From: Gracilaria vermiculophylla
Lineage: Eukaryota; Rhodophyta; Florideophyceae; Gracilariales; Gracilariaceae
Assembly: GCA_019155205.2 (NCBI GenBank)
Contig: JAHNZQ020000308.1
Coordinates: forward strand, 2,165,038 to 2,229,037
Reading direction: 5' to 3'
Length of the DNA stretch: 64,000 nt
Numbering within the stretch: position 1 is the stretch's first letter; every line of letters starts with the position of its first letter. This document shows, in pieces, positions 9,242 to 18,583 of the stretch. The position numbers and the translations under genes are program-made. A model generated the notes under the pieces. That model did no database searches and was not told the origin of the DNA. It was given only the letters and a program-made list of their open reading frames with translations.

Positions 9242-10234
9242 ATGGCCGCCAACGGAAATGGCCATACCAACGGCACCATCCACGACCTGACGGGCACCGC
9301 GTTCGCCAGCACCCAGCCCGTGCCCGCCGTGTCGCACGACGACGTCGCGCACACCTCCACGTACGCCACCAAGGTCGGCCTCGCGCAGATGCTCAAGGGC
9401 GGCGTCATCATGGACGTCGTCACGCCCGAGCAGGCCAAGCTCGCCGAGGCCGCCGGCGCCTGCGCCGTCATGGCGCTGGAGCGCATCCCCGCCGACATCC
9501 GCGCCAACGGCCAGGTGGCGCGCATGTCCGACCCCACCATGATCAAGAGCATCCAGCAGGCCGTCACCATCCCCGTCATGGCCAAGGCGCGCATCGGCCA
9601 CTTCGTCGAGGCGCAGATCCTGCAGGCCATCGGCATCGACTTCATCGACGAGAGCGAGGTGCTCACGCCCGCCGACGACCTGCACCACATCAACAAGCAC
9701 AACTTTGCCGTCCCGTTCGTGTGCGGCTGCCGCAACCTCGGCGAGGCGCTGCGCCGCATCGCCGAGGGCGCCGCCTTCATCCGCACCAAGGGCGAGGCCG
9801 GCACCGGCAACGTCGTCGAGGCCGTGCGCCACGCCAGGGAAGTCAACGGCGACATCCGCCGCCTCAAGGCCATGGACGACGACGAGCTCTACACGTTTGC
9901 AAAGCACATTGGCGCCCCGCTGGACCTCGTGCGCCGCACCAAGGAGCTCGGCAGGCTGCCGGTCGTCCAGTTTGCCGCCGGCGGCGTCGCCACCCCGGCC
10001 GACGCCGCGCTCATGATGCAGCTCGGCCTGGACGGCGTGTTTGTGGGCAGCGGAATCTTTAAGAGCGACAACCCCAAGAAGAGAGCGGAGGCCATTGTCA
10101 AGGCCGTCACCAACTACAACAACCCCAAGATGCTCGCGTCTGTGTCGGAGAACCTCGGCAACGCCATGGTCGGAATCGAGATGGACCAACTTGTCCAAAA
10201 GTGGGCCGCCGACTCCCGGCACAAGACGCACTAG
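9242..10234 (+). CDS. PDX1: Pyridoxal 5'-phosphate synthase subunit PDX1 (PdxS/SNZ family)
   Basis: The 330-residue protein begins at ATG 9242 and has the normal family length. It makes pyridoxal 5'-phosphate (vitamin B6) from ribose or ribulose 5-phosphate, glyceraldehyde 3-phosphate and ammonia supplied by the PDX2 glutaminase. The (beta/alpha)8 barrel is intact. VIMDVV supplies the conserved Asp58. MAKARIGH carries the Schiff-base Lys115, and [10 protein letters not shown] carries the second catalytic Lys183. [16 protein letters not shown] and [11 protein letters not shown] form the phosphate-binding loops. There is no targeting peptide, so it is probably cytosolic. Codons end almost wholly in C or G except near the 3' end, which may reflect high expression. 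PDX2 is not in the window. Confidence 0.97.
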   Translation: MAANGNGHTNGTIHDLTGTAFASTQPVPAVSHDDVAHTSTYATKVGLAQMLKGGVIMDVVTPEQAKLAEAAGACAVMALERIPADIRANGQVARMSDPTMIKSIQQAVTIPVMAKARIGHFVEAQILQAIGIDFIDESEVLTPADDLHHINKHNFAVPFVCGCRNLGEALRRIAEGAAFIRTKGEAGTGNVVEAVRHAREVNGDIRRLKAMDDDELYTFAKHIGAPLDLVRRTKELGRLPVVQFAAGGVATPADAALMMQLGLDGVFVGSGIFKSDNPKKRAEAIVKAVTNYNNPKMLASVSENLGNAMVGIEMDQLVQKWAADSRHKTH

Positions 10235-10684
10235 CAGTGCCGCCTGCCTGCCGCCGTCTCCCTCCCCTCTCTCCAGTTTTTCAGTGAGTCGTGTGTATCT
10301 TTCCGCAGCCTGCTTTCGAGTGTTTGGCCCCTGTATGCGTAGACGTGTGGCTTCGTGTGGCGTGTAGTGGTCAACACTAACGAAACTGTCGAAAAATGAC
10401 TCGTGTGCCAAGTGTTCATAAACAAGTGTATACCCTGATGATACATATCGATTTTACTCTTTCGTACTACACACGAACACCAGCCTCGTTTATTTACTTG
10501 CTTTCACAAAGCAGACCAGTCTCGTTTATTTACTTGCTTTCACAAAGCACCGTGCCGCGGTCGCCGACTCCGCCCGTTCGCTTTCGAACTTGACGTGCGT
10601 AATAACGTTTGTGGAAACAATCGAGAAAGACTTTTACGCGGCAGCACTACTCGCTGCCGTTGTTTCAAGTGACGGAGGCGGCGG
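10235..10684. other. Convergent 3' intergenic region (PDX1 and PsbP)
   Basis: 450 bp between two convergent genes, AT-richer than the flanks. It probably holds both 3' UTRs. A 36-bp direct repeat is the only structure I see. Confidence 0.5.
10480..10551. repeat. 36-bp tandem direct repeat, two copies
   Basis: Two adjacent 36-bp units (10480-10515 and 10516-10551) share the core CTCGTTTATTTACTTGC and differ at only about three positions. They lie in the presumed 3' UTR of PDX1. Confidence 0.85.
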
Positions 10685-11529
10685 CTAGTCCATGATTTGC
10701 AGTTGGTACGAATCTATGACGCCCCTCATCACGGCCTCGTTCGCGCCCCAGTTCTCCTCTTTGGCTTGTCCTGAGAGCGTGAGCAGGTATCTGCCAGGCT
10801 GCAGGGAGAACACGGTGAGCAGATGTCTCTTCACACCGAGAGATGTAATGGTGTACTCAAACACATAGGCGTTCTTGTCCGGCAGGTTGCGCGCGCTGAT
10901 GAGACTTCCCTCAATGTCTTTTCCCTTCTTGGGGATGATGGTTTGCTGTCGAGAGCGGGTGCAAGCAAATGGCGCCCCCGTCAGTTCCGGCGGGGGTGAA
11001 AAGGCGCGCGGCCGGCGCGGCGGTCAAACGCGGGGATGAGGCGTCATCTTACCACTACATTGTCCATGGTGCCGAACGAGGTGAGCTTGCGAAAGTCGCC
11101 CGGCACCGGCGTGGCGACCATGTTGACGTTGGAGTCGCCATCGCCGTCGTTGAGGAACACGGTGGCGACGCGGAAGGCCGACAGGCTCGTCGTCGAGCGC
11201 GTCCAGCCGTCCGGCGGCGGCGGCGCGAACGAGTAGCCGTACTCGGCGCTGCTCTCGCGCGGCGCCAGCCGCGGCGCCGCGCCCGCGCCCGCCGCCGCCT
11301 CTGCCGCCGCAGCGCCCGCCGCCGCCGCCGCCGCCGCGCGCGCGGGCGCGCCGCGCGTGGCGGCGGCCGCCAGCGCGGCGGCCGCTAGCGCCTGCACGAC
11401 GGCGCGCCGGCTGCGCGCCGCGGGCTGGCGCGCCGCGGCGGCCGGCGCGCGGCGGCGGTCGCCGCGCGCGCGCGCGCGCGGCGCGGCCGGGCGCCACGGA
11501 CAGCTGCTGCTGCTGACAAAGGCGGCCAT
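10685..11529 (-). CDS. PsbP-family thylakoid lumen protein, two exons
   Basis: Exon 1 runs 11529-11053 and exon 2 10945-10685; the 107-bp intron (10946-11052) starts GTAAGA, ends GACAG and sits between codons. The spliced protein has 245 residues. The leader is bipartite: a Ser/Arg/Ala-rich plastid transit part, then SRR at 40-42 followed by a long Ala/Leu hydrophobic stretch, a twin-arginine thylakoid signal. The mature domain has PsbP hallmarks: YGYSFAPPPPDGW, FLNDGDGDSNVNMVATPV, FGTMDNV, then YVFEYTITSLGVKRHLLTVF and AKEENWGANEAVMRGVIDSY in exon 2. The family includes the extrinsic photosystem II subunit PsbP and PsbP-like assembly factors; I cannot tell which. Without the intron the protein would end after DNVV, which lacks half the fold. 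Confidence 0.88.
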
Positions 11530-11965
11530 CTCGTGCACTGCGGCGCGCCGCGGGGGGCGGCTCGGCGCGCCGCGCGCCCCATGCGCGGCGCGGCGCGGCG
11601 CAGCGCGGCGCGGCGCGGCGCAGCGCGCGCTCGCGCGCGCGGAGCTCGCGCTGCGCGCCAGAGAGCGGTGCCGCCCGCACGTTGCGGAGCGCGCGGCTCG
11701 CCCGCCGCCGCGCGGCACAATTGGCTCTCGACGGTTTTGCGCCGAATTTCGGGCGCGGGCTCGTCGCCCGTTCCCCGCGCGGGAGGGTGGGCCGCGCTGC
11801 GCCGCCGCCAGCCGGCACGCGCCCTTGCGCCGCCGCAGCAGCTGCACCTGCCGTCTTTCCCGCTTGTGCACCGATGACGACGCTGCCTTCAAACACGCCC
11901 CTCGCTCTCGTGTCCCGACAGCACCCAGCAGCTTTCGTCCCGCTCGCCGCCGGCGTCCCGTCCCC
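11530..11965. promoter_or_regulatory. Divergent promoter region between PsbP and RIT1
   Basis: 436 bp of very GC-rich DNA with repeated GGCGC words, between head-to-head genes. A TTTCCCGC (E2F-like) sequence lies near 11856. The RIT1 frame is open far upstream, but only through Arg/Ala filler antisense to the PsbP leader. Confidence 0.4.
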
Positions 11966-13774
11966 ATGACGCCCACCGCGGACAATCAAACAATCAGCAC
12001 ATCCTCCGAGCGCAACCCGCCGGAAGCCGATCGCGACGAGCAGCCGGAACGTGTCGCGCTCCAGTTACCGTCAAGATTGGGCGCAGCTGCCTACGATCAG
12101 AACCAAGTCCTGAAGAGCTTGCGCAGCGTAGAGAGAGGCTTGCGCGCGCGTCTCATTTCCATCGCACACGATGCGTGCGTGGCGCTGCAAATCTACCATT
12201 CTCTGTTCCCTCACAAACACGTCCCGCTGTTCGCAAACGCGCGCGCGGGCAGCTGGTACGTCCCGCCGCTCGTCGGCCAGCGCCCGACGCGCACAGCGGC
12301 GTTCAAGAGCGCAGACGGCCACTACGGACAGTGGAGCAGTTCCCTGAGGCGGCCAAACGTGCACGTCTTGCACGCAGCTCTGACTTTTGGTGCAGTTGTG
12401 CTCGTCGACGTCACTCGCCGCGGAAAGCGCTACCCGGACAGTTTCACCAAAACAGTCCCCATCTGGTGCGCTGTCATCAACAACGTCGCCGCGTTGTACG
12501 CGTGCAAGCTTTGTGAAGCTGGCCAGAGTCTGTGCGACGATTGCGGTCGAGTCAACGTCCATCCCGATGTTCCGGAGTCGGAAAGAGTGCAGATCCACAA
12601 CCGACTACCGGAATGGCTCAGACACTGGCGCCGTTCCATTCATACGCTGCAAAGCGCCGTTCCTGTTCTCGGCAACACCCGTAGACAATTTGCTGTTAAG
12701 CCACTGCGCCCACTCTGGGTCAACCCCGAAAGCAGCTTATGGCAGAACGGCATTCCACTCCATGATCTAGACTTTACCCCGGTGGTGTGCATTTCTGCAA
12801 GCCATGTCGTTCCGGAAGGCGAACGTTCTTTCATAGAGCCATCCCTGCACGAACAAGTAGTGTGTGGAGTTAGATTCCCGCCGCGTCCTGTGGGCTTTGC
12901 GTATGTTCAAGGGGCTGGAGATGATGAGGAAGCCTGGTGTTGTGGATTGCCGCCGCAGCTTTTCTGGAAAGAGTTTGACCGACTGTTAAATATAGCATAC
13001 GCACAAGGCATATCTACAAGTGCAATGGATGCTGAGGAGAGACTTCGGAAAGAGATTGCGGCTATAATATCACAACCCAACACAGTCTCCCATTCATCTT
13101 GTCACATGGAAACCGGTGCGCCAATTCCCGATATCGGAAGGAGAATATGGGACACACGCATCATATTGCGGCGAACGTCGGTTGTGGACCTGCCCAGATT
13201 GCTTCGTCTGGCATCAGCACAAGAGCTCCACGTCATTGTGATGGGGACAAGCCTCAAACTAGTGTTCAACAAAGAGGAAGACCCTAATGCGAGCGGGGTA
13301 GACTGGATACCGTTGGTCGATAGAAAGGGGAAAGTAGATTATAAATTTGCCTTCGGCAGAGCGTTAGGACCGTGCTTGTCTTCCCTTCGCGAGCATTGCA
13401 TAGACCGAGGCGATTCCGTCTTAATCTGCAGCGTCGACAAAAAGGGTGACTGGTGCGCAGGGCTGGCAATCGCATGGCTTGCATGGCATTGTGAATCAGC
13501 CAGCGCTGGACAAAACCACGGAGAATTCGAAGCTTCCCATGGAGGATACTCAATAATGCTTCCAAGACGAGAAAGTGTCGGGTTTATCGAGAAAGAACGA
13601 GTTCATACTACAATGCTTCACTTCATGAGCACCTTTCCAGAGTTTGAACTGTCGCGAGCAACTCTTAAACAGCTTAACCGCTTCTTCAGTTCCCCTGTTC
13701 CTTCTTCGTCGCTCACCCCTCCAATAGAAAGATCGATGATTACATCTGATTTGAAGACATCGCATGTCTCGTAA
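11966..13774 (+). CDS. RIT1: Initiator tRNA 2'-O-ribosyl phosphate transferase (RIT1 family)
   Basis: ATG 11966 gives 602 residues. In yeast Rit1 adds a 2'-O-ribosyl phosphate at position 64 of initiator tRNA-Met, which keeps it out of elongation. Recognisable blocks are SADGHYGQWSSSLRRPNVH near residue 113 and VDVTRRGKRYPDSFTKTVP near 150, followed by IWCAVINN; these are the most conserved parts of the N-terminal domain. A C-terminal dual-specificity-phosphatase-like domain is suggested by DSVLICSVDKKGDWCAGLA near residue 490, where the family has its loop. The last 70 residues are variable. The 5' half is GC-rich and the 3' half AT-richer. No intron is needed. Confidence 0.85.
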   Translation: MTPTADNQTISTSSERNPPEADRDEQPERVALQLPSRLGAAAYDQNQVLKSLRSVERGLRARLISIAHDACVALQIYHSLFPHKHVPLFANARAGSWYVPPLVGQRPTRTAAFKSADGHYGQWSSSLRRPNVHVLHAALTFGAVVLVDVTRRGKRYPDSFTKTVPIWCAVINNVAALYACKLCEAGQSLCDDCGRVNVHPDVPESERVQIHNRLPEWLRHWRRSIHTLQSAVPVLGNTRRQFAVKPLRPLWVNPESSLWQNGIPLHDLDFTPVVCISASHVVPEGERSFIEPSLHEQVVCGVRFPPRPVGFAYVQGAGDDEEAWCCGLPPQLFWKEFDRLLNIAYAQGISTSAMDAEERLRKEIAAIISQPNTVSHSSCHMETGAPIPDIGRRIWDTRIILRRTSVVDLPRLLRLASAQELHVIVMGTSLKLVFNKEEDPNASGVDWIPLVDRKGKVDYKFAFGRALGPCLSSLREHCIDRGDSVLICSVDKKGDWCAGLAIAWLAWHCESASAGQNHGEFEASHGGYSIMLPRRESVGFIEKERVHTTMLHFMSTFPEFELSRATLKQLNRFFSSPVPSSSLTPPIERSMITSDLKTSHVS

Positions 13775-14144
13775 TCGTGCAAAGAAAAGTGGATCATTGA
13801 AAGTGCGGAAGTTTGCAAATGTATCGAAAATACCATGTTCTCTGTGTTCTATAATCCCGCTTCTGGGCAGATATCATCGCTGTTTTGTATAGCATATTGT
13901 CTTTCGAAGAAGCCCTACGTTCCGCACTTTGCCGGGAAAAAGTGACAGGAATAAGAAATTAGAGTATTTAGTTAGGCTATGGGGTAGGAAAAGAAAGCAA
14001 AGGGCATTGTACAATGTTGATTAATAGCGTGTTCGCTTGCAGTGTCCTGTTCAGACAGTCCTAGTCTCCAGGCAGCGAAAAAGTGTCGGTTTCCCGACAT
14101 AAAATTCGTACAGTTTGCAAAGAAACGAAGATTAAGCGTGAAGA
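13775..14144. other. Convergent intergenic region (RIT1 and LIN9)
   Basis: 370 bp of AT-rich sequence between convergent stops. I see no gene or repeat in it. Confidence 0.5.
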
Positions 14145-15776
14145 TCATGCATTGTCCATTGAGCTGGCATCCAAAACTCTGGCAGCGGCATAAATCGCTT
14201 CAATGGCTTCAGTGCTAGCCGGAAAGCGAGAGCGGAGCCCGTCAATTAGTTCGTTGACACATTGAAGCTCACGAGTGCTTCTTGCCCGGATTAACACGGA
14301 TACGCAAGCGCTAACACATTCCATAATATCTGCTCTTATCGAGTTAGAGGTTGCTTTGATCCCGTTGTCCGGATGAAGCTTGGCAAGAGCAGCCTTAGTC
14401 AGAGCCTTGGCTAACATGGCTGTGCCAGAAGCACCACAAAAGTCGACATTTTTCGCCAAGTTCTCCGAGTGTGTGTGAGGAGAGCGCGGCATAGTTCCGC
14501 CAGGAGAACCAGCATCTCTTTTTGGTGGGATAGGGGAGGTGGGCGCCATCGCAAACAAAGACGCAGACAACCCTTGCTTCTTGTCTGGTGTTTTGTCCAA
14601 TTTCCCCGACTCCATGTCGGTACCGATAAAAAGGCTTGGGGGGAATGGATGTGGAGTGGAACGATCAGGCTCAATGTGCGTGCTGATCTCAACGTTAACT
14701 TGATCCAGTGCGGCAAGTATTGCATCGTATTTGGCTTGTGTTGCCTCGCATGGGGGTTCGCCAGGGCTGGCGGCAGTGGAAACGGCATCGTTAAGCATTT
14801 TCAGAGAAGAAAGAAGTTGCTCCTTTCGATCCAGGAGTTGCATGGACTCGGCAATTCGACGAAAGTCAACCTCACATTCAAAGTTGTTCCCACACTGATT
14901 CTTGACCTCGATTGTTTTGCGAGGCGAAATAAGCGTGGGTCGTGGCGATTGATATAGTTGGATAACGCTCTGCGATGCTTCGGGAAAACCGGAAAAGTCG
15001 AACACAGGCGTTGGCACGGCGGACGGCGAAAATGGAAACGGCGGTGAGCTGGGTGACCGAGCCAGTGGGTGTGCATTGGGCAAAAGTGGGGACTGTGCAA
15101 GAGATTCGGAGCCAACCGAGGAGGACGGGTGCAACATAACGTCCAGGTCGGACACAATGTGTTCCGTGGCATCATCCTGAAAGCGAATACGATTCTGGTT
15201 GGCTGCTTCCAACGAAAGAAATATTGCCGGGCGAGATAGCAGATACGCAGGTGTGTGGCCGTTTTGCGGGGACGCACACGTGCGGACGAGAACCTGGGCA
15301 CCACGCTGCAGCGGAGTGGGAGGGGCGCAGCGATGGCGCGACCACCAGTTCTGCGGAAGTGCGTCGCCAGTTGTGGGGTCAGCGGACGGGAGCAGGTCCA
15401 GACCGCGGAGGACGCGACGCGCGTCGTTGCGATACATGGCCAGTTCCTGGCGCTCAGCGAGCAGAAAGGCGGGAGAGAATCTGCGCGGCTGCACAAAGCC
15501 GCCGGGCAGCATGGTGCACATGGCGGCGCGAATGCGCGCCAGCTGCAAGCGCGTGAGGCGCGTGGAGAGCATGTCGGAGAGCTGAACCATGCGACTGGCA
15601 ACGACGGCATGGAAGTCGGAGTGCGTGAAGTAGGGCTCGTCGATGGCGCTCTGAAACCACTCGGCGTGCGCCCAGTAGAGGGCGCGCGGCGACGCGGCGA
15701 CGCGCTCGGCGGCTGACGGCGGCCGGGCGCGCTTCCGCGGGGAGGGCGCCTGCGGAGGCGCAGTCTTCCGGCGCAT
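14145..15776 (-). CDS. LIN9: LIN9/ALWAYS EARLY-type DREAM/MuvB complex subunit (DIRP domain)
   Basis: The first in-frame ATG is at 15776, giving 543 residues; the open frame above it lacks an ATG and contains an E2F-like site. A basic N-terminus (RRKTAPPQAPSPRKRARPP) precedes the DIRP domain at roughly residues 30-120: EWFQSAIDEPYF, LTRLQLARIRAAM, GGFVQPRRFSPAFL and AERQELAMYRNDARRVLRG are all signature segments. A Tudor-like segment follows (ALPQNWWSRHRC to VSDLDVML), which LIN9 proteins use to hold the Mybs and LIN52. LLDRKEQLLSSLKMLND near residue 300 matches the LIN9 C-terminal helix. The complex represses or activates cell-cycle genes together with E2F/DP and Myb. Confidence 0.85.
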   Translation of the reverse strand: MRRKTAPPQAPSPRKRARPPSAAERVAASPRALYWAHAEWFQSAIDEPYFTHSDFHAVVASRMVQLSDMLSTRLTRLQLARIRAAMCTMLPGGFVQPRRFSPAFLLAERQELAMYRNDARRVLRGLDLLPSADPTTGDALPQNWWSRHRCAPPTPLQRGAQVLVRTCASPQNGHTPAYLLSRPAIFLSLEAANQNRIRFQDDATEHIVSDLDVMLHPSSSVGSESLAQSPLLPNAHPLARSPSSPPFPFSPSAVPTPVFDFSGFPEASQSVIQLYQSPRPTLISPRKTIEVKNQCGNNFECEVDFRRIAESMQLLDRKEQLLSSLKMLNDAVSTAASPGEPPCEATQAKYDAILAALDQVNVEISTHIEPDRSTPHPFPPSLFIGTDMESGKLDKTPDKKQGLSASLFAMAPTSPIPPKRDAGSPGGTMPRSPHTHSENLAKNVDFCGASGTAMLAKALTKAALAKLHPDNGIKATSNSIRADIMECVSACVSVLIRARSTRELQCVNELIDGLRSRFPASTEAIEAIYAAARVLDASSMDNA

Positions 15777-16204
15777 GACGCACGGGCGCAGCGGGGGGGA
15801 CGCAGGGCGGCGGAGCGGGGCGCAGACGGGAGAACGATCGGCGTTTACGGTGTACAAAGACCGCGCTTTTTGGCGCCGATGCGTTGGCGCGGCTGCGGCC
15901 CCCAAATCGCCGCCTCCCGAGCGCGCGCGCTTCGCGAGAGCGGCAACCGCTCACGCGCCGCTCCCTCTTTTCACTTCAACAGCGAAGCCACGTGCACGTT
16001 GATCCCCACTCTGTCAGCCATTGCTTACACAATTGCGTGTGCGAACTGGCCACGTCGTCATCCCCCTTGGGCACGGACCTTCCAGCTTTGATCATCAGGC
16101 GCACTGTTCTCAAGCATTAAGCTGCCCAAAGCTCGAGGCAGCTATCGACGGCTGAGGCTCTACTTGGCTTCTCCTCCATCGCGTCTACCTCGTTCCGCCG
16201 TGTC
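15777..16204. promoter_or_regulatory. Divergent promoter region between LIN9 and the thioredoxin fusion gene
   Basis: 428 bp between head-to-head start codons. The LIN9-proximal part is GC-rich and holds the E2F-like site; the rest is of ordinary composition. No other element is recognisable. Confidence 0.4.
15867..15877 (+). promoter_or_regulatory. E2F-like site upstream of LIN9
   Basis: TTTTTGGCGCC lies about 91 bp before the LIN9 start codon (gene on the minus strand). GGCGCC is palindromic, so orientation matters little. The match to TTTSSCGC is direct; use by E2F is inferred. Confidence 0.45.
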
Positions 16205-18583
16205 ATGTCGCTTTTCAAGAGAACCGCCGCAGATGTTGATGAGCTCGAAACCGCCCATACTGCTCTCACCGCTTCCACAGAGCCTGTGCAAAATCGTAAA
16301 AATGCATTGACCTCCATCCAGACCAAGCTCACGGCCCTGCAGCCAGCCGTCCAAAAGTTTGTCGCCAAGGCAGAGCACGGCGAGAAGGACCCCAACAAGC
16401 GCGTGTACGGCCCTTCTATGGTAGAAAAGATTCGCCAGCTCGGCATCAAACTTTCCTCTCTAGCCCAAGATATTGACGCTACTGCCACCTCAGTAGACGC
16501 TCAGTTCGCAGAATACGAGAAGGAAGTTGAGGTACAGCGCGAGAAACAGCGAGCCGAAGATCAGCGTCTGCAACGTGAGGAGCAAAACAGACTCGAACAA
16601 CAGCGGATCGAGGAAGAGCGACAGGCAAAGCTCCTCAAGGAGCAGAGGGAAAAGGAGGAGAAGCTGCGACTCGAGAAAGAGAAGGCGGAGAAAGAGGCTG
16701 CCTTGAAGCGCGCTGAAGAGGAAGCCCGAGCAAAAGAGCAACAACGTATTGCGAAAGAGAAAGAGGATGCCGAACGAAAGCAACGCGAGCAACAGCAAGT
16801 ACTCGAAAAACAAGCCGCTGAAGATGCAAAACGCAAACAAGAAGAAGCAAAGCGCGCCGAAGCTGCGGCCAAGGGCATCTCTCTCACAATCAAAACCACT
16901 CGCGGGAAGTCTTTGCCGCTTCACAATGTTCCCCCAACGTGTCGCGTGCTGGAGCTCAAGGAGCTCATCGAAAAGGCACATGGAATACCCGAAATCTCGC
17001 AACGTCTCATCTTTCAAGCCCGGCTCCTTTCAGATGCTAAAACAATTGACATGTTCAATGTCAAGGACGGATGTGCAATTCATCTTGTAGAAAACACTCG
17101 AGCAGCATCAGCTGCCTCATCATCTACCACTCCTAGCGTTCCCAAACCAATTGTTCCACCAGGAACCGTCTGCCATCTAACGAATGGAAAGCAGCAGTTT
17201 CGCGAGATCTTGGAAAACTGCGCTAGTCATCGCCTAGTCGTCGTCGATTGGTCGGCTCCATGGTGCGGCCCTTGTCGCATGATCGCTCCAGTTTTTGAAC
17301 GTCTTGCAAGCCGATTTTCTGACGTCACTTTTGTCAAAGTCGATACTGAAGCAACTGCTGCTAACGTTGAGCTCGCTAGTCAGTCCGGCATCTCTGCGTA
17401 CCCCACTTTTCAGTACTACATTAACTCTCGCTGCGAGCACAATTTTTCTGGAGCAAATGCCACCACCATAGAGACGGGTATTCGCACGTATCGCACTCGA
17501 GTGTCCCCACATGGAACCTCATCATCAGGCTCAGGATCTCAGTCCACCGCACAACCTTCTCTTCCGGGACAGCTCACTCGGAATGTGCTCCGAGCACTCA
17601 CCACTCTTAAACGAAACTGTTCTCAGCAGGATTTCATTGTCGCTGTCCGAACATTGCTCACGTTTGTTCGCAATGTTGTCAACAACCCTGGTCAAGGGAA
17701 GTATCGCAAGGTACGCACTGCAAACTCTACTTTTCAGACAAGACTAGCCAGCAAGCCCGGTGGTACCGACGCTATGCTTGCGTTTGGTTTTGAACAGGTA
17801 CAAGAAAACGGAGAGACTTTTCTCGTCTTATCCGAGCAAGCATCTGCAAATCCAGAGCTAAGCACGATCAACACACAACTTGAGCAGGCGCTGTCTGCGG
17901 CTGGGGGATCGCTCGCTCCGCAACCCTCCCAACCCTCCCAACCCCGAGCCACTGCGACGCCTTCCCCTGCGACAGGAGCCACAAACAACATGGGATTTAA
18001 CCCCTTGGCAGGGATGATGGGCGGCGGCGTTCCCCCTGGTCTTGGCAATTTGATGGGTGATGAAGCAACACAGTCCTTGGTTACCCAAATGCTTGCCGAC
18101 CCTAATTTCATGCAGATTGCTCAAGAAATCACAGCAGACCCTTCCGCCATGCAGCGATTGGCTGATGCACATGCCGCGATGAGGAACGGAGATTTCAGCG
18201 CAATGCAAGGGCTGCAGAACGACCCAGCGCTAATGCGACTGCAGGCGGCGATGGCATCCAATCCAACAGTGATGAATGAAGCAATGCGTCAGCTCGCAAC
18301 TGGGATGGGCAGCGGTTTTGGTGGAGGTGGTGGTCAAATGCCTCCAATGCCTCCCTTACCAAACCCAGGAGCACCAGGATTTAATGCCGGCAACCAGCCT
18401 GCCCAAACTCAGCCAGCTTTAAATCCTCTCCCGCCATCGTATCCCGGTGCGCCGACTACGGCTGAAGAAGAAGAACGTTTGTTGCAAGAAGCTATTCGCT
18501 TATCAATGCAAGATGCCAGCACTGAGAGCAATCAAAAGCCAGAAGACAAAAATAGCGAGCAAGATCCGTCGAAGCAGAACTAA
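16205..18583 (+). CDS. Coiled-coil/ubiquitin-like/thioredoxin/PUB/STI1/UIM fusion protein
   Basis: One unbroken 792-residue frame carries an unusual set of modules. Residues 100-222 form a Lys/Glu/Gln/Arg-rich coiled coil. Residues 224-300 are a ubiquitin-like domain of the ubiquilin/BAG6 type (RLIFQARLLSDAKTI, VKDGCAIHLVE). Residues 330-430 are a thioredoxin domain with an intact WCGPC at 353-357 and the conserved cis-Pro (SAYPTFQYY). Residues 458-562 resemble a PUB domain (NVVNNPGQGKYRKVR, ANSTFQTRL, AMLAFGFEQV), which binds p97/VCP tails in relatives. Residues 618-700 are STI1-like (LADPNFMQIAQEI, NDPALMRL). Residues 754-772 read EEEERLLQEAIRLSMQDAS, a ubiquitin-interacting motif. I infer a ubiquitin shuttle/p97 adaptor with redox activity. 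I know no standard protein with this order. Confidence 0.85.
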   Translation: MSLFKRTAADVDELETAHTALTASTEPVQNRKNALTSIQTKLTALQPAVQKFVAKAEHGEKDPNKRVYGPSMVEKIRQLGIKLSSLAQDIDATATSVDAQFAEYEKEVEVQREKQRAEDQRLQREEQNRLEQQRIEEERQAKLLKEQREKEEKLRLEKEKAEKEAALKRAEEEARAKEQQRIAKEKEDAERKQREQQQVLEKQAAEDAKRKQEEAKRAEAAAKGISLTIKTTRGKSLPLHNVPPTCRVLELKELIEKAHGIPEISQRLIFQARLLSDAKTIDMFNVKDGCAIHLVENTRAASAASSSTTPSVPKPIVPPGTVCHLTNGKQQFREILENCASHRLVVVDWSAPWCGPCRMIAPVFERLASRFSDVTFVKVDTEATAANVELASQSGISAYPTFQYYINSRCEHNFSGANATTIETGIRTYRTRVSPHGTSSSGSGSQSTAQPSLPGQLTRNVLRALTTLKRNCSQQDFIVAVRTLLTFVRNVVNNPGQGKYRKVRTANSTFQTRLASKPGGTDAMLAFGFEQVQENGETFLVLSEQASANPELSTINTQLEQALSAAGGSLAPQPSQPSQPRATATPSPATGATNNMGFNPLAGMMGGGVPPGLGNLMGDEATQSLVTQMLADPNFMQIAQEITADPSAMQRLADAHAAMRNGDFSAMQGLQNDPALMRLQAAMASNPTVMNEAMRQLATGMGSGFGGGGGQMPPMPPLPNPGAPGFNAGNQPAQTQPALNPLPPSYPGAPTTAEEEERLLQEAIRLSMQDASTESNQKPEDKNSEQDPSKQN

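Noticed and set aside
11357..11965. Upstream extension of the RIT1 frame
   Set aside because: It reads antisense through the PsbP leader and contains only Arg/Ala strings; the RIT1 motifs start after ATG 11966.
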